Origin: Blastocladiella britannica
Taxonomy: Eukaryota > Blastocladiomycota > Blastocladiomycetes > Blastocladiales > Blastocladiaceae
Length of the DNA: 27,598 nt
Direction of reading: 5' to 3'
Assembly: GCA_025349905.2 (NCBI GenBank)
Contig: MU624728.1
Location: forward strand, 1 to 27,598
Shown here: positions 1 through 12,094 of the stretch, one piece after another
How positions within the stretch are numbered: the stretch's first letter is position 1
How the letters are laid out: each line of letters starts with the position of its first letter
Program-made: the position numbers and the translations under genes
Notes under the pieces: generated by a model
Told to the model about the DNA's origin: nothing
The model's input: only the letters and a program-made list of their open reading frames with translations
Databases searched by the model: none

Positions 1-106
1 TGGCGTTCCTGGTTAAGTTCAGGGTCGAGATCACGAGTTTCAGCTTTTCCGATGGATTTTTGGTTTGGTTGAATCAGATGTGCACCATTTTCAATAATAA
101 ATAAAC
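1..106 (+). promoter_or_regulatory. 5' flank of katanin p60 gene
   Basis: This is the 106 nt before the first start codon. The last 20 nt are A/T-rich (ending AATAATAAATAAAC directly before ATG), as expected for a fungal 5' leader. I see no clear TATA box or other named site, and no coding frame continuing in from the left edge. The upstream neighbour lies outside the window. Confidence 0.3.
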
Positions 107-2340
<2,234 letters not shown>

Positions 2341-2448
2341 GCACCAGGAGAAATATGAATGAAATGACTTGTTTCCCATCAATTTTGGTCGCGCTCTTTC
2401 ACATCAAAGAAGGAACAAATCATCAACAATTCTTGATTGCAAAGCCCA

Positions 2449-4751
2449 ATGCCTCGCTTCCGCTCCCTCGCGCTTGCCGCGCTCGTGATCGCGGCCCTTG
2501 CGCTCCTGGCCACATCGACAATCACGGTCCCCCAAACTGGAAGGACCAAGATCAAGTCTTACCAGGACCTCTCGTGGCCAGTTCGAGCGGCGATCAAAAA
2601 TGCAGTGACCGACACTCCCGAGAAGTATAGTCCCACGGATGCGAGCATGCGCGCAGGAGAACTCCTTTCCAAAATGATGCAAGAAACAACCCACCCGCAC
2701 TGCGACAATTTCCACGAATCGGTGTGCGCTGGTTGGCGCAAGTTGCTGGAAAAGCCGCCGCACCTCACGCGCCTCGGCGTCATGACGTGGATGCGCGAAC
2801 AGCACCGCGTTCGCCTCCAAGCCCTGCTTCAGGATACTACAGCGGCCCGATCATCGAAACACTTGCCACTCCTGCAAAGCGCGTACCAGCAGTGTGTCGA
2901 GACCGCGTTCCCGAGTTCCAAGGGGTCTGTTTTGCTGACGGCGCTGGTGAACCAGTGGAAAGCGCTCGACTTTACTCGGATGGAGACGATCGGCAAGGCC
3001 ATCAAGCTGAACATCGAGGCCAAGGGCAACTTCTTGTATCGCGCAAACGTGGAACCCAACAACCGCAAGAGTACTCAAATGGTGATCTGGTTGCAGCAGG
3101 GCGGACTGACGTTGGGGGCCATTAAGGTAAATGATAATCTGGGTTTACTCTTCGTACTGCCGCTAACTGATCATTGCTGTTAAAATAGTCGTACACCGAT
3201 GTCAAACAACTGGAGCGGTTCCAAACGCTGCTGGATCACCTTTTCCGGGACTTTGATATCGAATCGGCGGCCGGCGGTGTTCAGCCAAAGGATGTGCTCG
3301 AGTTTGAACGCGCGCTCGCAGCCATCTCGATTGATCCGGTCACGATGCGCAATCCGCAGCTCCCCAAACTGACGCGCAAGCGGTCGATTCTCGTCCCCTT
3401 TAAGAAATTCATTCCGGTCATGACCAACGCGCCATCGTACTTTGCAAAACTCCCTCACTTGGTCAAGGCGACGCCCCGGAGTGTCATCCATGCGTACTTT
3501 ATCGTACATCAGCTGCTGGCAGTCTTGCCCGACTTTGACTATGCGCCATTGGCCGCGTTCAGCGCCGATGCACTCCACATTCGCCGCCCGCCCGTGTCGG
3601 ACTACTGCATCAACTCGCTGTCGACCAAGCTGCCGTTTTTGACTGCACACGCTCAGATCAAGCACGAGTTCAAGGACGTGGAAAGCATGCACTCGGTGCA
3701 GGACGATATGCGTGCCATGATCGAGCTGATTCGGTCCGAGTACCTTGCGACGCTTGCTCGCAGCCAGTGGTTGTCGCCCGTGATGAAGGAGCGTACCATC
3801 AAGAAAATGAAGGGGGTAGGAGTTCTCGTCGGGGCAGAGGAGTGGACGCTGGACGAGGACAAGGTCCTTGACTATTACCGCAACTACAGGCTGGCCGCGA
3901 CTTGGGTCGAAAGCATTTGGCAATTCAACCTCAGCAACCTCAGGCACGAATGGTCCATGCTCGGAAAACCGAACCAGCGACTGTTCCGGTCCGTAACTTT
4001 TTTTTTTTTTTTTTCCTTCACTTCGACTCACCACATTGCGATTGAGCATGCAGTGGGTACCCGATGCAAGTCAACGCCTTTTACTCGCAATCCAACAACC
4101 GCATCGTGATTCCGTTTGGCATCCTCCACCCGCCCATGTACCACCGCGACCTTCCCATGAGCGTCAAGTTGGCCGGGATTGGGCTGATTGTTGCGCACGA
4201 GTTTTCGCATGCCATCGATGCACGTGGCAGGCGGTACGACTGGCAAGGGAACCTGCGCGACTGGTGGTCGACCAAGATTGCGGCCGAGTACACGAAGCGC
4301 GAGCGCTGTTTTGCCCAGCAGTACAGCGGCTACCTGGTGCATGGCCAGGCCGTCAACGGCAATTTGACTCTGTGCGTAGTTAACTCATTACTCGGATTGA
4401 TATATTCTTACAAATACACCCTGGACGACGCACAGTGCCGAGAACATGGCAGATAACATTGGAACCGAGCTCGTGACGTCGGTCGCAAAGCTCTCTTCGT
4501 ACACGCCGACCATCCCAGTCATCAAGCCCAGTACCAGCGGAGCGAAAGAGTTTTACACGCCCGAGCAAGTGTTTTTCATGTACATGGCGTCCATCTGGTG
4601 CCTGCACGTAGAGCCCAAGGCGGAGCTGCACGCCATGCTTCGGTCTGTCCATGCCCCGAGCTCTGCGCGAATCAATTGCTCGGTTCGTAACTCGCGGGAA
4701 TGGGAGACTGCGTTTACCTGTCTCGCCCAAGAAAAGTGCACGTTGTGGTAA
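2449..4751 (+). CDS. M13-family zinc metallopeptidase (neprilysin-like), 4 exons
   Basis: M13 peptidases are membrane-anchored or secreted zinc ectopeptidases. Exons 2449-3126, 3189-3988, 4054-4371 and 4436-4751 give 703 residues, the usual family length. Residues 7-26 form a hydrophobic signal/anchor after a very short basic N-terminus, so the catalytic domain should face the secretory lumen or outside. The family's N-terminal Cys signature is present (C85 DNF, then C93 AGW). The zinc site is HEFSH at residues 541-545, followed about 56 residues later by ENMAD (E601 as third ligand), and VNAFYSQSNN matches the conserved substrate-binding strand. The protein ends in CTLW, the typical M13 C-terminus. 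I start at ATG 2449 because it opens the signal peptide. Intron 2 has an unusual GTCCGT donor and a long T tract. The stop lies 34 nt from the stop of the opposing FCP1 gene. I cannot tell which subfamily (NEP, ECE or other) it belongs to, nor its substrate. Confidence 0.93.
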
Positions 4752-4785
4752 GAGTTCCAAAATACATTCATTCTATTTTCAAAAC

Positions 4786-7175
4786 CTACTGCCTTCGAGC
4801 CCGCTTGAGAGGTGGGGTGTCGTCATTTGCATCATCAGGGGTGGAGCCCATGTCCTGCACAGAACCATACCCAGGCCGTTTTCTTGAAACTGGGATTTCT
4901 GCAGCCAGTGGAGCGACGTCAGGTACCGGCGCGACGGCCAAGTCAAAGTCCAAGTCGTCCAAGAGCGAATCACCGCCGTCACTGGCGTCTGCTTCCATCC
5001 CTTGGCCGTCATCATCACCACTCTCTGGTTCCCGTTCACTCTCCACTTCCTCGTCGGCATCGTCATCACCGTCTAGCTCGTCTTCATCAGTATCGAGCTC
5101 TTCATCCAGCTCACCAAAGAGGTCACCGTCTTCGCCAATCAGATCGTCCAGCAAAGAGTCAAAGTCACCAGCAGGAAGACCAGGAGGAGCTTCCGTTGTC
5201 GGGACGACGGCGGCGGTCCCTGCTCGCATTGCGTCCACGTCGGGTGGAAGTGATAGCGCATACTGGGACTCGTCCTGTTTTGCCCACCTCGCAATCGACG
5301 TAGCCAGCCATTGATCGGATATGATCGGCAAGTTTCGCGCCAGTGCTTGCTTGGACTTGTCGGTCCCAAACTACATGGGAGCCGGAAAGCGCGCCCATTT
5401 AGTCAGCAACAATTGAAAAAAAGGGACTGGTTGCTTCGTACCGCTCGAGCAACGAGATGGGTTGTTTGCGCGTCCACAACGAGCGAGCATTTTGCGCCAA
5501 AGGAGATGGCGAGCATCCACAGGTCAGAACTAAATAACGAGAGGTCAGAATATGAATCTTCGTGGTAAAATACGTGAGAAACCCACATACCGTTGCTCAG
5601 GCATTGTTTTCGGAATCAGGCCGCTGAATGAAATGACACATCCTGCAAGGACGGTGCGCTTCATATCAGGCAAAATTATCTATTCTCTCGTGCCAAAAGA
5701 TTGAGCCAAACGCCAAATAGTGATAACTTAACATGATAACAGTACCCTCACATCGTGCGGGCTATTGTCCGAATCTTGGCCGTAAAAGCGGTGGTTAAGC
5801 TCGACAAGCTTTGGGAGCAAGTCCTGAAGTTCTGTGTCGCGATCGACTGTGACAACTGGGGACCGGGCAGCGAGGCCAGGACCCGGCGCAGCTGTACCCG
5901 GGGCTGAATTGGGCGGTGCGTTGATGTCGCCGGTGCTCTGAAAGTACTTGTCTGTTGTACAATTCAGGTAAGCAATCATCATCCAGCAAAACTAAAAGAC
6001 GTACACGGGCGGACGCGAACCAATCCAGGTGCCCAGTCCCAGACATCGCCGCGGTCATCCACGGCCACCACCATTGATTGGTCGCATGGAAACAGTCGTT
6101 CCAGCGATTTCCGATGCACGCTGCCAGACTCGTCGCGTGAAAGTACCCGCTGGTCGTTCAAGTAGAGGCCGTCTGGGTCAATGATGCGCGCAATGCAGTC
6201 CGCATACGTCCGGCTGCCCATGGTGTACACATGCAGCTCGTAGTATTTGGCGATCCCAGCGAGAAACTCGCGCAGATATGGACGGAGCCGGACATAGTAC
6301 TCGCGCGAGGGGTCGTCCTTTAAACGAAAACGGTACACGTCGTTCAGATTCGGAGGTGGCAGCGGTGGTGGCGAGGTTGATTTGGCAGCCTCCGGTGCTG
6401 CGGCAGAAGAATCAGCTGCATCAACAACAGCAGGAGGTGGTAGAGGCGAGGAATTTTTTTGGGCATCGTCTCCCTCCGCGCGATCTGACTGAGCGGCGTT
6501 AGCGGCCTCGTACGCAGAGAGCAGCGGGCCAATCGACGCGTCGTGCGTGGCATGGATCAGCGTCTGGTCGAGATCCAGCACGAGCGACAACTTGCGATCG
6601 GCGCGCAGGCGAGCAGCAGTGGTGTCGGCCGCCTCGAGAGCGGCGGCTCGCGAAACCATAACGTTCGCGTCACCATGCGTGACGGCCACATGCGCGTCAA
6701 TTGGCTGGTCGTCCGTCCTAATATTGCACAGCTATATGGTTGAGTGGGTGGATACAAGATACAACGAAGAAAAGAAGACGCACGGCGCGAGGTACTGCCC
6801 ACAGGTTGTGCACAGGTTGTGGAATTTGATGGGGTGGTCGCACACGGGCGACACGGTAAAGAGCGGCTGACCCAGGACCAGTACCGCCTTGGGCATCACG
6901 GACGGGTCCAGCACCAGGCGACCGGCAATGGGAGCGCGCAAAAGGTCGCGCACCATGACGAGCTGCACGTCAGGTGGGGTACTGGGGAGCGTGACCGGCT
7001 CGCGGGCGGCATAGGCAGCGCGCGTCTCGGGCGAGTCGCGAACAATGCGCGACAGCCGCAGGACCGGGGTTCCGGCGGCAACGGTATCACTGTTGTTGTC
7101 TGTCGACGTCGCTGCTCCGATCAAGATCTCGGCGACAAGCGCGCGCTCGTGCTCGAGGTGCACGGTGCGGCTCAT
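4786..7175 (-). CDS. FCP1: RNA polymerase II CTD phosphatase Fcp1 (FCPH + BRCT), 6 exons
   Basis: Fcp1 dephosphorylates Ser residues of the Pol II CTD in the nucleus, recycling polymerase. Exons (minus strand) are 7175-6796, 6717-6005, 5951-5746, 5679-5591, 5529-5442 and 5370-4786, giving 686 residues. A Cys cluster (C112, C122, C125) precedes the catalytic domain, as in other Fcp1 proteins. The catalytic DxDxT motif is LDLDQT (D175, D177). Further FCPH motifs are MGSRTYAD, ILSRDESGS-like VLSRDESGS and DDRGDVWDW, then the family's KYFQSTGDINAPP. The BRCT domain starts near residue 438 (VLAGCVISFSGLIP) and includes the LWMLAISFGAKC helix. The C-terminal 140 residues are strongly acidic with two SLLDDL repeats and end in a basic PLKRARRQ tail; in known Fcp1 the acidic tail binds TFIIF. 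A Pro/Ala-rich insertion of roughly 70 residues sits just after DxDxT. It shares a 57-nt intergenic promoter with the LETM1-like gene. Confidence 0.95.
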
Positions 7176-7232
7176 TTCTTTTTTTTTTTTGCCTTTGCTT
7201 TTCAAAAAGAAAAAAGAAACGCTTCGCGAAAA
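7176..7232. promoter_or_regulatory. 57-nt bidirectional promoter (FCP1 / LETM1-like)
   Basis: This is all the DNA between the start codons of two divergent genes. The half next to FCP1 is a poly(T)/pyrimidine tract and the half next to the LETM1-like gene is A-rich on the plus strand, so each gene sees an A-rich leader just upstream of its ATG. Homopolymeric dA:dT tracts are known to exclude nucleosomes in fungi. No TATA element is visible. Confidence 0.55.
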
Positions 7233-8468
7233 ATGATTTGGACCCCTGGCCAGCTGACCCGGCTCGTGGCTACCACGCCGCCGCACGCGCGTTACGCGCT
7301 CCTGCAGCTCCGTCTCCTGTCGACCGGCGCGACCACCACTGCTCCTGCCCCTGCCCCTACTCCGGCGCCGCGTCAGCGCTCGCGTGCACAGCGTCCTCGC
7401 GCAAGGACCAGTGCCGAGCCATCGATCCCCATGTCGTCATCTGGTCCCAGTGCGATGCCGCCCTCTGCTCCTGCCGCGGTGCCCGGGCCGTCCCCCGTCG
7501 TTGCGACGACCACGACAGAAACTGAGAAACCACTTGTTGACCAACAACAACCGGAGAAGAAACAGCCATTCTCGGTGGTGGCCCTCGCCCGCGACGTGTT
7601 CCACCAGGTGCGATTTGGCCTTGGCAAGCTCGGCGACGACACCAAGCGCGCGTTTGAAATCACCTGGCACACGTACCAGCACAAGGACACGCCCGGGTGG
7701 CACATTGCCCGCCGCGACGCACGCACCGTCACCACCGCCAAGCAGGACTGGGCGCGTATCGTGCCGTTTGGCATCTACGCGGTGCTGCCCTTCTCGTTCT
7801 TGTTCCTGCCCTTCATCTTGCGCGTGCTCCCCGGCGTCTTGCCGTCTGGGTTCCGTGGGAAGCGCATCATGACGCTGGTGGACCGCGCCGCTATCGAGAC
7901 CCGCGTCACGCTGTCGCCCGTGGTTGCGGCCGAGATCGTGGGCCGCACGCGCGCCGCCCGCGACTCTACCGTGCCCAACGACCAGTTTGCCGCCACGTTG
8001 CTCGATGCGCTGGTGGACCGCTCCAAGGCCACCCCGCCGCTCCCCGTGCGCTACTCGGAGATCTTGCAGGCGCTGCCGGTGCTGCGCAGCTACGCCAACC
8101 TCGGCGCCTTCAACTTTGACAAGTCGGTGGACCTCGCGCGCTTGGCAGGGATCTCGGCACCCCTTCTGTTCCCCAAGACCCGCCTGCTGCTCCGGCTGTC
8201 GGCGATCCGCGCTGACGACGCTATGTTGCGTCGCGAGCACTTTGCCGGCCTCACCCACGACGAGGTTGTCGATGCGTGCCGCGTGCGCCGCCTGCCTGTC
8301 CCGCTGCACGAGAACGACTCGGACGTCCACCACGAGTCCTCGGAGTTGACGGACCAAGCCATGGTCCAGGCCCTGGCCGAGCACGCCAAGTTCACCGAAA
8401 TGCTCGGCGCTGCCGACGTGTCAGCTTATGTCCTCGCCAAGGCCCTGCACGCCGAAACCTTTGCATAA
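7233..8468 (+). CDS. LETM1-domain mitochondrial inner-membrane protein, single exon
   Basis: LETM1/Mdm38 proteins sit in the mitochondrial inner membrane, affect K+/H+ (or Ca2+/H+) exchange and bind mitoribosomes. The 411-residue frame begins with a likely presequence that is Arg-rich with no acidic residues (LLQLRLLSTGA near residue 30), then a long Ala/Pro/Thr-rich spacer to about residue 105. The recognisable LETM1 core follows: a KQDWARIVPFGIYAVLPF segment and LPGVLPSGF, equivalent to the family's RL(I/L)PF...LPS.F signature, with one membrane span at about residues 176-200. The rest is a ribosome-binding-like helical domain. It is shorter than yeast Mdm38 and lacks an evident coiled-coil or EF-hand C-terminus, so it could instead be a LETMD1-type paralogue. 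I chose ATG 7233 because the upstream frame runs through the poly(T) promoter and because it opens the presequence. No intron is needed. The stop is 30 nt from the SEY1 stop. Confidence 0.85.
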   Translation: MIWTPGQLTRLVATTPPHARYALLQLRLLSTGATTTAPAPAPTPAPRQRSRAQRPRARTSAEPSIPMSSSGPSAMPPSAPAAVPGPSPVVATTTTETEKPLVDQQQPEKKQPFSVVALARDVFHQVRFGLGKLGDDTKRAFEITWHTYQHKDTPGWHIARRDARTVTTAKQDWARIVPFGIYAVLPFSFLFLPFILRVLPGVLPSGFRGKRIMTLVDRAAIETRVTLSPVVAAEIVGRTRAARDSTVPNDQFAATLLDALVDRSKATPPLPVRYSEILQALPVLRSYANLGAFNFDKSVDLARLAGISAPLLFPKTRLLLRLSAIRADDAMLRREHFAGLTHDEVVDACRVRRLPVPLHENDSDVHHESSELTDQAMVQALAEHAKFTEMLGAADVSAYVLAKALHAETFA

Positions 8469-8498
8469 GTATTAATTTTAATGAAAAAATGTAACAAA

Positions 8499-10956
8499 TT
8501 ACTCGGCCTTGTTCCCCTTGTCCTCGCGACGAGGGGGTAGAGGGGGTTTCGCAACATCCCCAACAAACGTCTTCATGGCGTACTCGTTCGCGATGCCAAT
8601 GGCTCCGCGGCCGCCCGTGAGCTCCTGCACCTTGATGCCCACTTGGCGGGCCACGTCGGCGCCCACCGTGCTCGCAAGCGCAAGGAGCGGTCCACTCATG
8701 CCGGTGGCGTGCACCACAAACGCAATGGCCCCGAGCAAGATGAACAGCAGCAGATACATCGGGCTGGACACCAGTGCCTTGAACTCATTCCACCCGAGGA
8801 TCACCATCACCACCAGCACCCAGCGTGGGATGTGGGCGGTGGTGGCCACCACGCTCCGCTTGGCGTCCATGTACAGCACGTCCACCTCGGACTGGAACCG
8901 GGCCGCGACCGCGCGCTCGCGCGGGGCCGGGATCAGCGGCTTGCGCAGCGCCGACACCGACGACAGCAGCGACTCGCTCGTGGACGCCGCCGCTTCAAAC
9001 GACGCCAGCAGCGGCAGGTCCGCGCTCACAAACGACACCAGGACTTTGCTGGCCTCGGTGCGTGCGCGCTGGTAAACAGTGTCAATGTCGTCAGTCGGGC
9101 GCCACACGCGCGGAACCCCTTGGTCCGTGTACCGGAACTTTTGCTCAAAGACCGAGCGCATCCGGGCCACCATCGCCGGCTCGTTCGTGGCCGTGGTCAG
9201 CGCCTTGAGCAGAGCCTCCATCGCCGCCGTGCGCAACGCGGTCACCCGCGCCTCTTGCTCCTCGTCGCTGATGCGCAGCGCACGTGCACGCGTCCGCAGG
9301 TCTGCCTCGGCCGAGTCAATCAAGTCGCGCACCGAGCCATTGATATCGGCCCACATGGTCGGAGAGGCAAGCGTCAGGTAATCGGCCACCGTCTCGGGCA
9401 AGTCCTCGTTGACGCGCGTCTCGCACATGTGCACGAGCTTGTCCAGCTCCTCCTCGCGGCGCTTGTTGATGAGATGGGCGAGCTCCTCCTTGAGTGACGT
9501 CAGCGCCTCCTCGTAGGACCACTCGGAGGAAGTCATGACTGCAGCCGCGGCGCTCTTGGTGAAAAAGGTTGTGACTTCGGCCTGGGACGACTCGACCACC
9601 TGGTAAAAGTCTGCGCTCTTGGCCTTGAGCTTAAACTAAGCGAATAACAAGAGAGGTCAACTAACTCAATGCGTAAATGATGAAATAAAATAGAGATGTA
9701 CGTCGATCCCGTTCTTGAAAATGGCAACGGCACGGCGCGACGCATTACGAAGCTGCGCGGCAAAGACGGCAGCGGCAGCAGTTTGCGCCCGCTCAACCAG
9801 CTCCTTGCGCTTCCGCTGGTAAACGCCCTGGTGGTACCGGGATGCCTGGGTATCGAACGGCACCAGTGCCCCGTCGAGCGCCGCGTCCAAAGTGGCGCCC
9901 ATGGCTTCTACAACGTTGCCAGAGTCCGCTTGCGCCTTGATGGGAGCCAGGCCCTTGCCGAACGCGTCGGCAGCAACCACGGCCAGTTCATCGCACCGGA
10001 ACTGGGCAAGCAACTCCTGCTGCGATGGCAAGTCCAAGTCGCGGTTGGCGTTGATTTGGGTCCAGATATCCTCGGCAAAGTGCGTAAAGCCATCGGCCGG
10101 GATCTTTTTCTTGTACGCGGGGCGGAATACGTAGTCGGGATGACTGGGGTCGACAAAACGGCCGCGAAGGACAACCGCCTCGGACTCAAAGTCGGCAGAG
10201 GCCAACTTCTTGTGCGGGAGCGAAGTGAAGGTCACGTCAAAGAACTGCTCCAGCGTGGACGTTTCCTTGCCAACAGGCTTGGAGATCGACGCCCAGATCT
10301 TGTGAATGTCGGCCAAGACCGTTTCACCGAGCGACTCGAGCGGAGTCCCGGACGCGTGGTCGCGAATCACGAAAAACAAGTGCGTTTTGGGCGACCTGTA
10401 CACGGTTTTTGTCGGTATTCACCATCCAATATACAACAAAAGAAATAGTATACCCCTGAGCCTGGAAAAGCTCCAAATTGACCTCTAGGACCGTCTTGAG
10501 CAGGCCCATGTTGGCGCCGTGGTACAGGCCCACCATGTTTTCCCAAAGGTTGATGATGATCACCTCGGCAATGGCGATGGCAAACAGCGACGACTTGCGC
10601 TCAAAGTCCTGGTCCTCGCCGCGCTCGCGGCCGTCGGTGCCCTCCACGTCCATGACCAGCGTCGGGCGCTCGGGCGCGCGCGCGAGCCAAATGCCCTTGG
10701 TGGTCTGGCCGCGCTTGACGCGCTCGTCCATGACATCAAAGTCGGTGCTGAACAGCCGGTTGAGGAGCGTCGATTTGCCCGTGGACTGCGAGCCAAAGAC
10801 GGCGACGATGTTGTAGTCAAACCCGCGCTCGTTGAGTGCCCAGTGGGTGGGGCCCATGTAGGTCGAGAGGGCCTGCGAGAAGGCCTTGGACTCGTCGATG
10901 ATCTGCAGACGCGCCATCGGCGTGGGGCTGCTGTTGTCGGTGGCCGCCGCGGACAT
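8499..10956 (-). CDS. SEY1: Sey1/RHD3-type dynamin-like GTPase for ER fusion, 3 exons
   Basis: Sey1 is the fungal counterpart of atlastin: it tethers and fuses ER membranes using GTP. Exons (minus) are 10956-10454, 10395-9702 and 9635-8499, giving 777 residues, essentially the yeast Sey1 length. The G1 P-loop is GSQSTGKST (residues 55-63), the switch I region is [11 protein letters not shown]3 is [11 protein letters not shown] (from D103), and the G4-equivalent RDH is at residues 179-181 (FFVIRDH). The middle is a long helical bundle. Two hydrophobic stretches near residues 671-680 and 693-708, separated by a short polar turn, form the ER membrane hairpin. The cytosolic tail ends in a charged Pro-rich segment. 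The phase-2 intron at 10396-10453 falls just before the RDH motif, and the second intron (9636-9701) is phase 0. It is convergent with the LETM1-like gene and divergent from COX18. Confidence 0.95.
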
Positions 10957-11199
10957 TTGTGCTTCTTATTTTTTTTTGGATTTGTGTATGGAGTTGGAGG
11001 TTGAAAGAGAGGTATTCGATCGCAACCGAGAGCGAGAGCCTTTCCTTCTCGCGTATAGTATCGAGTCAGTCAGCACGTCCTCGGTCCGTCAGTGTGTGTT
11101 GCGGTCCAAGGCGAGAGCGGACGAGCGGACTCCTCCTTCGCGAGTGCCACGCGAAAGAATCACCGCCACAGACGTGTGATGCAATAACCTTAAACAAGT
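10957..11199. promoter_or_regulatory. Divergent intergenic region SEY1 / COX18
   Basis: The 243 nt between start codons include a T-rich run next to SEY1 and a purine-rich, GC-rich middle (repeated GAGAGCGAGAG-like and GCGAGAGCGGACGAGCGG segments). I see no convincing extra exon. One ATG near 10989 would open a short acidic peptide that does not resemble a mitochondrial presequence, so I do not join it to COX18. Confidence 0.4.
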
Positions 11200-12060
11200 A
11201 TGACCGAAGCCGCACCCTTCAACCTGTCCCCGGTCGACCTCGCATCGCTGTTCTTTACACGCGTGCACGACGCGTCGAGCCTGGCGTGGCCGGCTGCTAT
11301 TGTTCTCTCGGCCGTCTCTCTGCGCGCCTCGCTCACTTTACCCTTGGCCGTGTATGCCCAGCGACAGCGCGCGCTGGTCCGAGAGCTGCGCCCATTGGTA
11401 AGGGCATGGGCAACGACGCTCGCGCACGACTTGCGTGACGAGTCGCGGCGCAACGCGTGGCCGTACGAGCGGTTTCAAAAGGAGTACGCGCGCCGATCTC
11501 GCACCAACCTGGCAACCATTTACGCGGACGCGGGCGTGCGGCCCGTGTTCTCGCTGTTGGCACCGCTCTCGCAGTTCCCGGTGTGGGTCTCGGCGTCCCT
11601 CGCCCTGCGCCGTTTCGCTGACCAGGATCTGGCAGTGTCGGCCGCGGGGACTTTGCCCGAATTGCCAGCCCTGGCTCACGCGTGGTCTTGCACCGAGTTC
11701 TTGTTATGTCCATCGCTATCCCTCGCTGATCCGACCATGATGCTGCCGGTGCTTCTTGGTGCCAGCCAGCTCTTGAACGTGGAGCTCATGATGGGCTCTC
11801 TTGCCGCATCCAAGGCGATTGACGCACCATCCAAAGCGATTGAGAATGAGGGGCAGCAAGAAGGAAGCGGACCGCCATGGGCCTCGATGGATCGAGCGAC
11901 CCTCGTCACCAATGCGCTCCGCGCCGTCTCGGTGATTATCGTCCCCGTCGCGTCCACGGTGCCCTCCGGTATTGTCCTCTACTGGCTCTCGTCGAGCGCT
12001 TTCAGCGTTGCCCAAAATGCGGCCATGCGGTGGGCCGAGCTCCGAGCCGCCGCACCATGA
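11200..12060 (+). CDS. COX18: COX18/OXA2-type insertase (YidC/Oxa1 family), single exon
   Basis: Cox18 is a mitochondrial inner-membrane insertase of the YidC/Oxa1/Alb3 family that exports the C-terminal domain of Cox2 during cytochrome oxidase assembly. The 286 residues show the family layout: a first hydrophobic segment at about 29-52 (AAIVLSAVSLRASLTLPLAV) with the conserved Arg and TLPL, a charged matrix loop (70-105), a second hairpin segment with PLSQFPVWVSASLALRR (122-138), then membrane segments near 179-200 and 242-275 ending in the typical P.GIVLYWLSSSAFSVAQ. It is short, like Cox18 rather than Oxa1, and has no long matrix tail. The predicted N-terminus (MTEAAPFNLSPVD) is acidic and is not an obvious presequence, so an undetected 5' exon is possible. 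Convergent with the DUF3684 gene, 34 nt between stops. Confidence 0.85.
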   Translation: MTEAAPFNLSPVDLASLFFTRVHDASSLAWPAAIVLSAVSLRASLTLPLAVYAQRQRALVRELRPLVRAWATTLAHDLRDESRRNAWPYERFQKEYARRSRTNLATIYADAGVRPVFSLLAPLSQFPVWVSASLALRRFADQDLAVSAAGTLPELPALAHAWSCTEFLLCPSLSLADPTMMLPVLLGASQLLNVELMMGSLAASKAIDAPSKAIENEGQQEGSGPPWASMDRATLVTNALRAVSVIIVPVASTVPSGIVLYWLSSSAFSVAQNAAMRWAELRAAAP

Positions 12061-12094
12061 TATGCCAATCAATAGAAATACATTTCCCTTTACT

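Noticed and set aside
3996..4015. Poly(T) run as a transcription terminator
   Set aside because: It is the pyrimidine tract inside an M13 gene intron whose removal restores the conserved VNAFY segment in phase.
3180..4049. Minus-strand open frame of 289 codons opposite the M13 peptidase
   Set aside because: The plus strand carries clear M13 motifs and phase-consistent introns across the same DNA.
7437..8384. Minus-strand open frame of 315 codons opposite the LETM1-like gene
   Set aside because: Antisense shadow; composition is Arg/Gly/His-rich as expected from reverse-complemented GC-rich codons.
8643..9497. Plus-strand open frame of 284 codons opposite SEY1
   Set aside because: Basic, low-complexity shadow of the conserved GTPase tail.
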